Of a stretch of DNA of 50,249 nucleotides, positions 1-7,315 are shown piece by piece. A program made the translations under genes and the position numbers. The stretch comes from an uncultured Oscillospiraceae bacterium (GTDB lineage: Bacteria > Bacillota > Clostridia > Oscillospirales > Oscillospiraceae), in assembly GCA_934660965.1 (NCBI GenBank), contig CAKUIM010000017.1, positions 1 through 50,249 on the forward strand, in the 5' to 3' direction. The notes under the pieces were generated by a model that did not search any database, was not told the origin of the DNA, and saw only the letters and a list, made by a program, of their open reading frames with translations. Numbering within the stretch: position 1 is the first letter of the stretch; each line of letters begins with the position of its first letter.

Positions 1-1
1 C

Positions 2-190
2 GAGTATTGGGCAAGGAAAAAGGGACAGGCTGCGCTGGATCAGGAAAACGCCGCCCTTGCCGCAGAGGGCAAACCCACCAAGCCGACACGCTTTGAAACC
101 GACAAGGAGAAGCTGCGCCGGATTATCCGAAAAAGGCTGAGAGCGGCGCTGATGCAGCGGAAATCATCCGCAGCAAAAGCGCCGCTCTGA
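2..190 (+). CDS. C-terminal end of an unidentified basic protein, cut by the window edge
   Basis: An open frame enters from the left edge and ends at TGA 188-190, giving 62 visible residues that are rich in Lys, Arg and Ala. A stretch reading RFETDKEKLRRIIRK resembles, from memory only, tails of relaxase-type mobilization proteins; this is a weak resemblance. From about 136 a neighbouring frame is also open to a TAA at 199-201, so a frameshift in an older gene is possible. The following hairpins, stop-interrupted ORF and orphan antitoxin fit a decayed mobile element. No firm function can be given. Confidence 0.35.
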   Translation, partial: EYWARKKGQAALDQENAALAAEGKPTKPTRFETDKEKLRRIIRKRLRAALMQRKSSAAKAPL

Positions 191-203
191 AAGCAAAATA
201 AAA

Positions 204-247
204 TTCGGGCTACCCCGACTGACTCGCAACAGAAAAAGTAGCCCGAA
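204..247. repeat. Perfect 10-bp inverted repeat
   Basis: TTCGGGCTAC at 204-213 is matched by GTAGCCCGAA at 238-247 with a 24-nt loop. It follows the stop of the truncated frame and could be a terminator or an element-end structure. No T-tract follows on the + strand. Confidence 0.5.
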
Positions 248-256
248 AACCCAAAA

Positions 257-288
257 GGGGCGAGACGAACCCGTCTTCGTCTTGCCCC
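257..288. repeat. 13-bp hairpin in the mobile-element scar
   Basis: GGGGCGAGACGAA (257-269) pairs with TTCGTCTTGCCCC (276-288), with one G-T pair and a 6-nt loop. On the minus strand the stem is followed by TTTT, so it could terminate leftward transcription; on the plus strand there is no T-tract. Confidence 0.45.
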
Positions 289-329
289 TCAAAGGTAGCA
301 AAAAGACGGGAAGAAATCAAGAGGAGGTA

Positions 330-467
330 ATGACAATGTGATATGTAACGCTAGAAGATGTCCGGTACACACAGCAGTCCAATGATCTGGTGATGCTGGA
401 GGGAGATTGCCGGGTGGCGGATGTCATCTATGCCGCAAACAAAGTCCGGCGTCAGGCGGCACCTTGA
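330..467 (+). pseudogene. Small ORF interrupted by an in-frame TGA
   Basis: AGGAGG at 322-327 precedes ATG codons at 330 and 336, but TGA at 339-341 follows at once. Beyond it the same frame continues for 41 sense codons (starting YVTLEDVRYT, ending VRRQAAP) to TGA 465-467, directly before a good terminator. The open, protein-like continuation after an early stop suggests a small gene killed by a nonsense mutation. I do not recognise the family. An alternative is that the frame is open by chance. Confidence 0.35.
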
Positions 468-487
468 CAACTGAAGGCTGAGAAGGG

Positions 488-514
488 AAGAGACCGGGGT
501 TTCCCCGGCCTCTT
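488..514 (+). terminator. Rho-independent-type terminator after the small ORF
   Basis: AAGAGACCGGGG (488-499) pairs with CCCCGGCCTCTT (503-514), with one A-C mismatch and a TTT loop. It is followed by a broken T-rich stretch (TGCTGTTCTT). Confidence 0.55.
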
Positions 515-532
515 TGCTGTTCTTGCCATAAA

Positions 533-574
533 ATATGTATAACATATTGACTTGGTTGTACGATGTGGTATGAT
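533..574 (+). promoter_or_regulatory. Antitoxin promoter with operator-like dyads
   Basis: TTGACT (547-552) and TATGAT (569-574) with a 16-nt spacer form a sigma-A promoter. An inverted repeat ATATG-N5-CATAT (533-547) abuts the -35 box, and GGTAT-GAT-ATACC covers the -10 box. Dyads over the promoter are typical of autorepressed antitoxin genes. AAGGAG at 591-596 sits 9 nt before the start codon. Confidence 0.6.
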
Positions 575-605
575 ATACCTAAAGAAATGAAAGGAGTGAT
601 TTCGG

Positions 606-821
606 ATGGCGAAAGTATCAACCAGCATTTCCATTGATGCCGACGTGAAAGCGCAGGCTCAAGCTCTGTTTGCAGACTTCGGCCTTGATTTGTCCACCGC
701 AATCAACATCTTCCTGCGGCAGTCGATCCGTGAGAATTGCATCCCGTTTACCATTCAGCGAGAGGTTCCAAACGCGCCCGCCGTTGATCAGCATTCGAAA
801 GAGGCGGAAGGCATCGCCTGA
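606..821 (+). CDS. DinJ/RelB-family antitoxin, orphan and short
   Basis: A 71-residue protein whose first 60 residues match the ribbon-helix-helix antitoxin family that represses its own promoter and neutralises YafQ/RelE-type RNases. The N-terminal beta strand (STSISIDADVKAQA) and the helix pair (LDLSTAINIFLRQSI) are clear. Family members are usually about 80-95 residues because a C-terminal tail binds the toxin; here the tail is short (NAPAVDQHSKEAEGIA). No toxin gene follows: the next 216 nt hold no recognisable toxin frame. Start ATG 606 is fixed by AAGGAG at 591-596. It is probably a remnant of a toxin-antitoxin pair from a mobile element. Confidence 0.8.
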   Translation: MAKVSTSISIDADVKAQAQALFADFGLDLSTAINIFLRQSIRENCIPFTIQREVPNAPAVDQHSKEAEGIA

Positions 822-840
822 TGGCAAGTGATTTCAACCG

Positions 841-870
841 GAAGTACGATGGCCATGGATGCCGTACTTC
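841..870. repeat. Hairpin downstream of the antitoxin
   Basis: GAAGTACG (841-848) and CGTACTTC (863-870) form a perfect 8-bp stem. No T-tract follows. The rest of 822-1037 shows only a 20-codon ORF (892-954) and no recognisable gene. Confidence 0.4.
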
Positions 871-1037
871 GCTGTGAAAGGGAGTAGGAGAATGTGTAGT
901 TTATTCGCTTTCCCGACTCCCGTACACATCGGCGATGCGATGTTCATCAGCTGACAGGAGAACCCAAAGCCGTCCTGCTGCTGCGTGCGCTGCCGCCCGG
1001 ATATTCTTTGTTAGAAGACCAAATTGAGAGGTAATCT

Positions 1038-2171
1038 ATGTTTCAAGTGATCAAAACGGAGGGGAAGGCCCGCCGGGGCGAATTTACCTGCGCCCACGGC
1101 ACGGTCCAGACCCCGGTTTTTATGAATGTAGGCACCCAGGGCGCCATCAAGGGCGGCCTTTCCGCCTTTGACCTTAAGGAGATCGGCTGCCAGGTGGAGC
1201 TTTCCAACACCTATCACCTCCATCTGCGCCCCGGAGACGACGTGGTGCGCCGGATGGGCGGTCTGCACCGCTTTATGCGATGGGACGGGCCCATGCTCAC
1301 CGATTCCGGCGGCTTCCAGGTCTTTTCCCTGTCCGGTCTGCGCAAGATTACGGAGGAGGGGGTCACCTTTTCCTCCCACCTGGACGGGCATCGGATCTTC
1401 ATGGGCCCGGAGGAGTCCATGCGAATCCAGTCGAACCTGGGCAGCGACATCGCCATGGCCTTTGACGAGTGTGTGGAGAACCCCGCCCAGTACGACTACG
1501 CAAAGGCGTCCTGCGAGCGCACCCTGCGGTGGCTCATGCGCTGCAAGGCAGAGCATGACAAGTTAAATGCCTTGCCAGACTGTGTCAACCCGCGGCAGAT
1601 GATCTTCGGCATCAATCAGGGGGCGACCTACCGGGACCTGCGCATCTGGCACATGCAGGAGACGGCCAAGATCGACTGCGACGGCTACGCCATCGGCGGC
1701 CTTGCGGTGGGGGAGCCCACCGAGGTCATGTACGACATCATCGAGGCGGTGGAGCCTTACATGCCAAAGGACAAGCCCCGGTATTTGATGGGGGTAGGCA
1801 CGCCCTCCAACATCATCGAGGGCGTGGCCCGGGGGGTGGACTTCTTCGACTGCGTCATGCCCGCCCGCAACGCCCGCCACGGCAAGCTCTTCACCTGGTC
1901 GGGGGCGCTGAACATCAAAAATGAGAAATATAAGCTCGACGAGCGGCCCATCGACCCGGAGTGCGACTGCCCGGTGTGCCGGAACTTCTCCCGGGCGTAC
2001 CTGCGCCACCTGTTTGTGGCGGGGGAGATGCTGGCCATGCGTCTTGCGGTGATGCACAACCTCTACTTCTATAACAGCCTGGCCGCCGCCATCCGCGCCG
2101 CGCTGGACGAGGGGCGCTTCGGGGACTTCCGGGCGGAATACGCGGAAAAGCTCGCCGGCCGGGTAAAATAA
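1038..2171 (+). CDS. tgt: tRNA-guanine(34) transglycosylase
   Basis: Exchanges guanine-34 for the queuosine precursor preQ1 in GU(N)-anticodon tRNAs. The 377 residues match the family length. The DSGGFQ motif is at 89-94 (D89 acid/base). The nucleophile region GVDFFDCVMPARNARHG carries D271. The zinc site is complete: C309, C311, C314 and H340, with the usual CxCxxC-x25-H spacing. Start ATG 1038 follows GAGAGG. In Clostridia tgt usually sits after ruvB/queA and before yajC; here yajC is in place but the upstream side is the mobile-element scar, so the older operon partners have been separated. No clear promoter was found just upstream. Confidence 0.97.
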   Translation: MFQVIKTEGKARRGEFTCAHGTVQTPVFMNVGTQGAIKGGLSAFDLKEIGCQVELSNTYHLHLRPGDDVVRRMGGLHRFMRWDGPMLTDSGGFQVFSLSGLRKITEEGVTFSSHLDGHRIFMGPEESMRIQSNLGSDIAMAFDECVENPAQYDYAKASCERTLRWLMRCKAEHDKLNALPDCVNPRQMIFGINQGATYRDLRIWHMQETAKIDCDGYAIGGLAVGEPTEVMYDIIEAVEPYMPKDKPRYLMGVGTPSNIIEGVARGVDFFDCVMPARNARHGKLFTWSGALNIKNEKYKLDERPIDPECDCPVCRNFSRAYLRHLFVAGEMLAMRLAVMHNLYFYNSLAAAIRAALDEGRFGDFRAEYAEKLAGRVK

Positions 2172-2193
2172 TGGAAAAAATCAAATTTTGCTC

Positions 2194-2222
2194 TTGTGCT
2201 TTGCCCCATGCGCCGTTATAAT
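2194..2222 (+). promoter_or_regulatory. Sigma-A promoter of yajC
   Basis: TTGTGC (2194-2199), 17-nt spacer, TATAAT (2217-2222), in the gap between tgt and yajC. The 14-mer CTTGTGCTTTGCCC recurs in the promoter near 33212. Confidence 0.75.
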
Positions 2223-2281
2223 AACTGATATGTTCAGAATCCTTTGCCCATAAAATTTTGACAACGGAGGAATCGTTTACT

Positions 2282-2704
2282 ATGCCGACTATGTTTCGTG
2301 TCCTGGCCAGCAGCACTTCTTCTGCCGGCGGCGGCGGCAGCGCCGTGATGCTCATCGCGATGGTTGCCATGCTGGCTGTGTTCTGGCTGCTGGTAATCCG
2401 CCCGGAAAACAAGAAGAAAAAGGCTGCCAATGAAATGCGCTCCGCCCTGAAGCCCGGTGATGAGATCACCACCATCGGCGGCATTGTCGGCACCATCTGC
2501 GCCGTGAAGGAAGAGACCATCGTCATCGAGACCGGCGCCGACCGCGTGCGCGTCGAGTTTGCCAAGTGGGCTGTGTCCAGCCGCGGCAAGCAGAGCAGCC
2601 AGGACGCCTCCTCTGCCCAGACCGGCACCGAGGAAAAGCAGGGAGAGAAAAAGGGCCTCTTCGGCCGCAAGAAGGGCGAAAGCGGCGAAAAGAAGGACCA
2701 GTAA
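2282..2704 (+). CDS. yajC: Preprotein translocase accessory subunit YajC
   Basis: A 140-residue single-pass membrane protein of the SecDF-YajC group that assists the SecYEG translocon. One membrane segment (about residues 21-40, AVMLIAMVAMLAVFWLLVIR) is followed by the family signature RPENKKKK and a beta-rich domain with LKPGDEITTIGGIVGTI. The C-terminal 40 residues are low-complexity and highly charged. ATG 2282 is chosen because GGAGG lies at 2266-2270; a TTG at 2258 in frame would put that site inside the gene. It has its own promoter and a strong terminator. SecD/SecF are not in the window. Confidence 0.92.
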   Translation: MPTMFRVLASSTSSAGGGGSAVMLIAMVAMLAVFWLLVIRPENKKKKAANEMRSALKPGDEITTIGGIVGTICAVKEETIVIETGADRVRVEFAKWAVSSRGKQSSQDASSAQTGTEEKQGEKKGLFGRKKGESGEKKDQ

Positions 2705-2729
2705 GCCCCGGCCAATCTGTCATACCAAA

Positions 2730-2780
2730 CACCTCCTCCGCATAGGCTTTTGCAAGCCTTGTGTGAGGAGGTGCTTTTTT
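2730..2780 (+). terminator. Intrinsic terminator of yajC whose 3' arm is the next gene's ribosome binding site
   Basis: CACCTCCTC (2730-2738) pairs with GAGGAGGTG (2765-2773), with an inner GGCTT/AAGCC stem, followed by CTTTTTT (2774-2780). GGAGG within the 3' arm stands 9 nt before ATG 2781. Folding of the hairpin therefore both ends transcription and hides the Shine-Dalgarno site. Confidence 0.85.
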
Positions 2781-3215
2781 ATGGGGAAGCGAGAGGAACG
2801 CCCGGCTGATTTCCTGGCCATGGCGGCGGCGTCCCTGCTGGGGGGCGCTTTGGGGACGTGTGCTGCCCTGGCGCTGCTGCTGGGGTGCTCGGCGGCCATT
2901 TCGGCGGGGCTGCTGTCTGAAAAGCTCAGGGTCCAGGCGGTGATTGCCGCCTGCGTGCTGGGCGGCTTTTTCGGCGGCGGGTTTACCTGCCGGCGCTGGG
3001 GCCGGCGTACGCTGCTGGCCGGGCTGTCAGCCGGGGGCGTCTTTTTCCTGATCCTGCTGACCGTCGGCCTGATGGCCTACGGCCCGCCCGAGCTTGGTAC
3101 GCAGGTGCTGGCGGTAGCTCTGGGCTGCCTGTGCGGCGGCGCGCTCTCGGGGCTTTTCTGCGTCGGGAGAAAAAAGAAAAAGCGGGGGACGCCGAACCGG
3201 GGCGCATCCCGATAA
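2781..3215 (+). CDS. TIGR04086-type integral membrane protein
   Basis: A 144-residue protein with four predicted membrane segments (about 13-36, 47-68, 75-98 and 104-126), small-residue-rich, ending in a basic cytoplasmic tail (GRKKKKRGTPNRG). Size, topology and the position right after yajC match the TIGR04086 membrane family of Clostridia, which has no known function. The frame is open further upstream through the terminator, but ATG 2781 is the start because GGAGG at 2767-2771 lies at the right distance. Synthesis may depend on read-through of the yajC terminator. Confidence 0.75.
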   Translation: MGKREERPADFLAMAAASLLGGALGTCAALALLLGCSAAISAGLLSEKLRVQAVIAACVLGGFFGGGFTCRRWGRRTLLAGLSAGGVFFLILLTVGLMAYGPPELGTQVLAVALGCLCGGALSGLFCVGRKKKKRGTPNRGASR

Positions 3216-3584
3216 GGGACAGGGAAGAAGGGCTCGGGATGGAGCGCTGCCCTTGCCGCCCGGCGGGTGGCCTGTCATGCGCTTGACGGCGGGGACATAA
3301 AAACGGTGCCCATTTGCCGCCCGCCTGCTGCGGTGTGCCGCCGGTCCGGCGGGCCGGATGGGAAAAGGCTGCCGCCGGACCTTGACAGGTATGCTTTGGG
3401 GCAAAAAATGCCGAAACGGCCCGATTTCAACATATGGGCGCATTTTTGCGAAAAAGCACTATATCCTGTGCTTCGGCCTGCGTTTGGGGCGCGGGCTGCT
3501 CTCTTGGTTCACGCGGTTTACATAATTAAGTATACATAAGATGGTGGCATAATTCACAAAAAATTAAAAATATCGGTTTTTCGC

Positions 3585-3613
3585 TTGCGCTGGGCCAAAA
3601 ACTGATTTATAGT
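3585..3613 (+). promoter_or_regulatory. Candidate sigma-A promoter in the gap before spoIIM
   Basis: TTGCGC (3585-3590), 17-nt spacer, TATAGT (3608-3613), in an AT-rich stretch. It would produce a leader of about 220 nt for spoIIM, or a separate short transcript. Confidence 0.35.
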
Positions 3614-3789
3614 AATCTTTACCTTCTTTCTTTTTCTTTTTGCTGATTTGCTGCTGGGGAAATGCCTGACGGCATGCGGCTTTTCGTACCCTGCCCTGCG
3701 TATGCGGGGGCGCCTTTAGATTTGCTTGACGGAGGAATGTTCCCGCATGGCTGTCCCGAGGCGGCTCTGGCCGCGGCTTCCGCTTTTGG

Positions 3790-3818
3790 TCATAGCCGGG
3801 GCGGCTTGTACATACCCT
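3790..3818 (+). promoter_or_regulatory. Weak sigma-E-like promoter before spoIIM
   Basis: TCATAGC (3790-3796), 14-nt spacer, CATACCCT (3811-3818). The -10 and the 14-nt spacing fit the mother-cell sigma-E pattern (-35 near KMATATT, -10 near CATACAMT). The -35 matches only in its first five bases. spoIIM is a sigma-E gene in Bacillus, which fits. Confidence 0.45.
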
Positions 3819-3837
3819 TGCAGTGTGGGGTGATGAC

Positions 3838-4458
3838 ATGCCGAAGAGGTTAAGCGCGCGGGCCCTCGCCCGGCCAGGGTGGGACGAGCTTGCACCCTTG
3901 GCGGTGCTGACGGCCTGCTTTGCTGCCGGTGCGCTGACCGGGACGCTGCTGTGCGCCGGCGCGGGTGCAGGCGGCGGGGCGCTGGGGGACTATCTGCGCG
4001 GATACATAACGGCTCTTGCTGCCGGTACATTGAGGCTTCCGTCCTTCTGGGCGGCTGCGTGGGAATTGTGCCGCTGGCCGCTGCTTGTTTTCCTGCTGGG
4101 CTTTACCGCCTTTGCCCTGGTGGCGATACCGGCGGCTTTTTTTGTCCGCGGGCTGCTTCTGGGCTATGCGGTGGGCGCGTTCGGGCAGGTGTTCGGCCGG
4201 GGCGGGCTGCTGGCTGCCCTGTGCGTATTTGGAATGACGGTGCTGTTTTCGCTTCCGGCGCTCTTTGCGGCGGGAAGCGGCGCCTTTTTTTGTACCGTTC
4301 GGGCCAGACCGTCCCGCGGCGAGGGCGGCGTCCCGGTGTCCCGGCGCTTTGCCCGCGCCGCAGCCTGGCTGCCGGCCCTTCTGGCGGCGGCTGTGGTGCA
4401 GTGGGCGGTGATGCCCGGTGTGGTGCGGGACGTGTGTTCTTTTTTGAATTTATGGTAG
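3838..4458 (+). CDS. spoIIM: Stage II sporulation protein M family membrane protein
   Basis: In sporulating bacteria SpoIIM acts with SpoIID and SpoIIP in peptidoglycan remodelling during engulfment. This 206-residue protein is close to the family length (about 210) and has four to five hydrophobic segments, including the characteristic central run FALVAIPAAFFVRGLLLGYAVGAF (about 87-110, positions only approximate). It lies 10 bp before xerD, the same neighbourhood as in Bacillus (spoIIM near the xerD homologue). ATG 3838 is chosen over GTG 3823, which would sit at the transcription start of the sigma-E-like promoter; GGGGTG is at 3827-3832. The identification rests on hydropathy pattern and context. 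Confidence 0.72.
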   Translation: MPKRLSARALARPGWDELAPLAVLTACFAAGALTGTLLCAGAGAGGGALGDYLRGYITALAAGTLRLPSFWAAAWELCRWPLLVFLLGFTAFALVAIPAAFFVRGLLLGYAVGAFGQVFGRGGLLAALCVFGMTVLFSLPALFAAGSGAFFCTVRARPSRGEGGVPVSRRFARAAAWLPALLAAAVVQWAVMPGVVRDVCSFLNLW

Positions 4459-4468
4459 AGGGAGATGA

Positions 4469-5353
4469 GTGGAATTGGATTATCTGTCCGGGTATGAGCA
4501 TTACCTTGCGGATGAGAAGAAGGCCTCTGCCAATACCGCCAGCTCCTATCTGCGGGACGTGCGGCAGTTTTCTGCCTGGCTTGCGGGCCGGGGGCTGGAT
4601 GCTGCCCAGGTCAGCCAGAACGACGTGCGCGGCTACGCCCAGTATCTGAAGGGCTGCGCCAAGTCCGAGGCCACGGTGGTGCGCTCTGTGGCGTCCCTTA
4701 AGTCCTTCTACAGCTATCTCGTCTCCCGACGGGTGCTGGCGGTAAACCCGGCCAAGGGCTACACGCCGGCCAAGGTGGAGCGGAAGCTGCCGGAAATTCT
4801 CACCGGCAAGGAGGTAGAGCTGTTCCTGGAGCAGCCGGACCCCTCCGACCCCAAGGGCTGCCGGGACAAGGCCATGCTGGAGCTTTTGTACGCCACCGGC
4901 ATCCGCGTGAGCGAGCTTATCGCCCTGGACGTGTCCGATATCAACCTGACGGTGGGCTTTATCCGCTGCCGCGGCAACGGGAAAGAGCGTATGATCCCCA
5001 TGTACCGGGCGGCAGTGCGGGCGCTGCGGGCCTATGGGGAGGACGTCCGCCCCCAACTCATCCGCGACGCGGATGAAACGGCCTTCTTCGTCAACCTCGG
5101 CGGGGAGCGGATGAGCCGCCAGGGCTTCTGGAAGATTGTCAAGCACTACCAGGAGAAGGCGGGCATCGCCAAGGACATCACCCCCCACACCCTGCGCCAT
5201 TCCTTCGCGGCGCACCTGCTGGAAAACGGGGCGGACCTCAAATCCATCCAGGAGATGCTGGGGCACGCGGATATTTCCTCCACCCAGGTGTACACCCAGG
5301 TGGTCAACCAGAAAATCAAGGACGTATATGCAAGGGCCCATCCCAGGGCTTGA
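4469..5353 (+). CDS. xerD: Site-specific tyrosine recombinase XerD
   Basis: Resolves chromosome dimers at dif together with a second Xer protein. The 294 residues contain the N-terminal SAM-like core-binding domain (1-95) and the catalytic domain with R146 (ATGIRVSEL), K172, H240 and R243 (HTLRHSFAAHLL), H266 (LGHADIS) and nucleophile Y275. All six catalytic positions are present. The start is GTG 4469, preceded by AGAGGGAG; the overlapping ATG 4465 is in a dead frame. The neighbour spoIIM and the absence of integrase-type additions argue for the housekeeping enzyme and not a phage integrase. Confidence 0.92.
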   Translation: MELDYLSGYEHYLADEKKASANTASSYLRDVRQFSAWLAGRGLDAAQVSQNDVRGYAQYLKGCAKSEATVVRSVASLKSFYSYLVSRRVLAVNPAKGYTPAKVERKLPEILTGKEVELFLEQPDPSDPKGCRDKAMLELLYATGIRVSELIALDVSDINLTVGFIRCRGNGKERMIPMYRAAVRALRAYGEDVRPQLIRDADETAFFVNLGGERMSRQGFWKIVKHYQEKAGIAKDITPHTLRHSFAAHLLENGADLKSIQEMLGHADISSTQVYTQVVNQKIKDVYARAHPRA

Positions 5354-5354
5354 G

Positions 5355-5392
5355 GCGGCGGATGGTCTGTACGGCAGGCTTCCGCCGCTTTG
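5355..5392 (+). terminator. Hairpin after xerD, probable weak terminator
   Basis: GCGGCGGA (5355-5362) pairs with TCCGCCGC (5381-5388), followed by a short TTTGTG. The T-tract is poor. Confidence 0.45.
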
Positions 5393-5433
5393 TGCTGCCG
5401 GGGGCGGCCGCCGGGGCGGCGTGCGAATTTTTC

Positions 5434-5462
5434 TTGTCCGGCGGAGAATTTTCTGCTATACT
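5434..5462 (+). promoter_or_regulatory. Sigma-A promoter of the carD-ispDF unit
   Basis: TTGTCC (5434-5439), 17-nt spacer, TATACT (5457-5462). The start codon is 47 nt downstream. Confidence 0.7.
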
Positions 5463-5508
5463 TAATATGCAGGAGTATTCGGAAAACAACAGGAAAGAGG
5501 TGGGGATC

Positions 5509-5985
5509 ATGTATAAAGTGGGGGATAAGATTGTTCACCCCATGCACGGGGCGGGCGTGATTGATTCTATTGTCAGCAGAAAGGTCAACGGCGTCCGGCG
5601 GGACTATTACCAGCTGCGCCTTCCGGCGGACAGCATGCAGGTGATGATCCCCACGGACCATACCGACGAAATCGGCGTGCGCCCGGTGATGGGCCCCGGG
5701 GAGGCCGCCCAGGTGATGGCGGCGCTGTGCAGCATCCAGGTGGATATGTCCCAGAACTGGAACCGCCGCTACCGGGAGAATATGGTGCGTCTGAAAAGCG
5801 GGGACCTTTTGGAGGTGGCCCGGGTGGTGAAGGGCCTGATGCTGCGGGACGGGGAGCGCGGGCTGTCTACCGGCGAGCGCAAGATGCTTCACTCGGCCCG
5901 GCAGATTCTGCTCTCCGAGCTGGTCCTGGCCCAGGATTTGAGCTATCAATGCGCGTCGGAGCGCCTGGACGAGGCTCTGGCGTGA
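5509..5985 (+). CDS. CarD/CdnL-family RNA polymerase-binding regulator
   Basis: A 158-residue protein. Residues 1-60 form the RNA polymerase-interacting domain shared by CarD and the Mfd repair factor (MYKVGDKIVHPMHGAGVI and a YYQLRLP strand). The rest is the helical domain that binds upstream of -10 elements and stabilises open complexes (basic patch around NWNRRYRENMVRLKSGD). ATG 5509 follows AGAGGTGG; an in-frame ATG at 5467 lies only 5 nt after the -10 box and is rejected. It is the first gene of a unit with ispD and ispF, an arrangement common in Clostridia. It probably modulates rRNA and housekeeping promoters. Confidence 0.88.
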   Translation: MYKVGDKIVHPMHGAGVIDSIVSRKVNGVRRDYYQLRLPADSMQVMIPTDHTDEIGVRPVMGPGEAAQVMAALCSIQVDMSQNWNRRYRENMVRLKSGDLLEVARVVKGLMLRDGERGLSTGERKMLHSARQILLSELVLAQDLSYQCASERLDEALA

Positions 5986-6012
5986 GCGGTGCAGAAAGAG
6001 CGGGTGAAGGAC

Positions 6013-6756
6013 ATGGGCCTTTTTGACAGATTGAAAAAGCGGCAGCAGCCCCAGGACTGGTGCGCTGCGGTGGTGGTGGCCGCCGGCTCGTCGCAGCGCA
6101 TGGGCTTTGATAAGCTTATGGCCAGCGTGGGCGATACGCCGGTTCTGGTCCACACCCTGCGGTCGATCTCGGCATCCCAGAGCGTCCGGGAGATTGTCCT
6201 TGTGGTGCGGGAAGAGCTGATTGTTCCTGCAAGCCAGCTTTGCAGCGCATTTGGCCTTGCAAAGGTCAAATGCGTGGTCCGGGGCGGGAAAAGCCGGCTG
6301 GAATCTGCCCGGCTGGGCACCCTGGCGGTGTCGGACGAGGCCGAGCTCATCGCCATCCATGACGGGGCCCGGCCCTTCCCCTCCATCGAGCTTATCGATG
6401 CCGCCATCGAAGCGGCCCGGCAGTCCGGCGCGGCGGCCCCCGCCGTGCCGGTGAAGGACACCATCAAGGTGGCCCGGGACGGGGTGGTAGAGGAGACATT
6501 GGACCGTGCGCGGCTTTTTGCCGTCCAGACCCCCCAGGTGTTTGAGGCCTCCCTCATCCGCGCCGCCCTTCAGAAGGCCCTGGACGACGGCGCCGCCGTG
6601 ACCGATGACTGCTCGGCGGTGGAGCGGTTGGGCATGCGGGTGGTGCTCACCGCGGGGGACGAGCGGAACATCAAGCTGACAACGCCTGCCGACTTTGCGG
6701 CGGCGGAGCAGCTTATTGGGGAGGCATACGGCGATGCGGATCGGCTGCGGATATGA
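6013..6756 (+). CDS. ispD: 2-C-methyl-D-erythritol 4-phosphate cytidylyltransferase
   Basis: Third step of the non-mevalonate isoprenoid pathway: CTP plus MEP gives CDP-ME. The nucleotide-binding signature AAGSSQRMGFDK is at 23-34; VKDTIK and the family-typical VQTPQVF follow. The start is uncertain. ATG 6013 gives 247 residues and a normal N terminus but has only a spaced GGGTG before it; GTG 5989 would add eight residues with no better site. The gene follows carD closely and overlaps ispF by 23 nt, so the two enzymes are co-translated. The bifunctional IspDF seen in some bacteria is not used here. Confidence 0.93.
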   Translation: MGLFDRLKKRQQPQDWCAAVVVAAGSSQRMGFDKLMASVGDTPVLVHTLRSISASQSVREIVLVVREELIVPASQLCSAFGLAKVKCVVRGGKSRLESARLGTLAVSDEAELIAIHDGARPFPSIELIDAAIEAARQSGAAAPAVPVKDTIKVARDGVVEETLDRARLFAVQTPQVFEASLIRAALQKALDDGAAVTDDCSAVERLGMRVVLTAGDERNIKLTTPADFAAAEQLIGEAYGDADRLRI

Positions 6757-7210
6757 CGTTCACCGCCTGGCAGAGGGCCGGCGGCTCATCCTGGGCGGGG
6801 TGGAGGTGCCCTATGAGCGGGGCCTTCTGGGTCACTCGGACGCGGATGTGCTCACCCATGCCCTTATGGATGCCCTTCTGGGCGCGGCGGGCCTTGGGGA
6901 TATCGGCCGCCTCTTCCCGGACAGCGACCCGGCCTATGAGGGGGCGGACAGCATCGCGCTGCTGCGGCAGGTCATGGAGCGCCTGGGCGGCTGCGGCCTG
7001 CGCCTTGGCAATGCCGACATGACCGTCATCGCCCAGCGGCCCAAGCTCGCCCCCTACATCGGGGAGATGCGCCGGCGCCTTGCCGCGGCCATGGGCGCGG
7101 AGGAGAGCCGGGTGAATGTCAAGGCCACCACGGAGGAGGGCCTTGGCTTTACCGGCCGGGGAGAGGGCATTGCCGCCCAGGCCGTGGTGCTGCTGGAGCC
7201 CCTTGGCTGA
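6734..7210 (+). CDS. ispF: 2-C-methyl-D-erythritol 2,4-cyclodiphosphate synthase
   Basis: Fifth enzyme of the MEP pathway, a zinc-dependent trimer. The 158 residues match the family. Metal ligands D8, H10 (GYDVHRL) and H42 are present, along with the family loop around LGHSDADVLTHALMDALLGA and the C-terminal VNVKATTEEGLGFTGRGEGIA. ATG 6734 is set by GGGGAGG at 6718-6724 inside the end of ispD. IspE, the step between, is not in the window. A terminator hairpin follows at once. Confidence 0.96.
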   Translation: MRIGCGYDVHRLAEGRRLILGGVEVPYERGLLGHSDADVLTHALMDALLGAAGLGDIGRLFPDSDPAYEGADSIALLRQVMERLGGCGLRLGNADMTVIAQRPKLAPYIGEMRRRLAAAMGAEESRVNVKATTEEGLGFTGRGEGIAAQAVVLLEPLG

Positions 7211-7237
7211 CGCTGACAATCAAAACTGACGGACCCA

Positions 7238-7279
7238 CGCCCCCCCTTGGCGCATAGAATGTGCCGAGGGGGGCGCTTT
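7238..7279 (+). terminator. Long terminator hairpin after ispF
   Basis: A C-rich arm starting at 7238 pairs with GCCGAGGGGGGCG (7263-7275), with an inner GGCGCAT/ATGTGCC stem, followed by CTTT. The stem has one bulge. Confidence 0.6.
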
Positions 7280-7315
7280 GCCTCCCCAGGTAAGAGGAAA
7301 GGGTGGGTCGGTCCC

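Larger units (their letters stand above)
3216..3837. other. 622-bp intergenic region before spoIIM, no gene recognised
   Basis: Short ORFs here (for example 3267-3539) have no family resemblance and no convincing start site. The left part is GC-rich. The centre (about 3515-3655) turns AT-rich, with TTAAGTATACATAA, A-tracts and a long pyrimidine run (3617-3642). A sigma-A-like and a sigma-E-like promoter are listed separately. A small RNA or a long leader is possible but not shown. Confidence 0.5.

Noticed and set aside
892..954. 20-codon ORF with a GGAG-rich leader after the antitoxin
   Set aside because: Too short and unrecognised; it cannot be the missing toxin and could be chance.
3267..3539. 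90-codon ORF in the gap before spoIIM
   Set aside because: Composition varies along the frame, no ribosome binding site, no family resemblance.
5467..5508. Upstream ATG as the start of the CarD-like gene
   Set aside because: It lies 5 nt after the -10 box, so it would be at or before the transcript start; ATG 5509 has a proper site.
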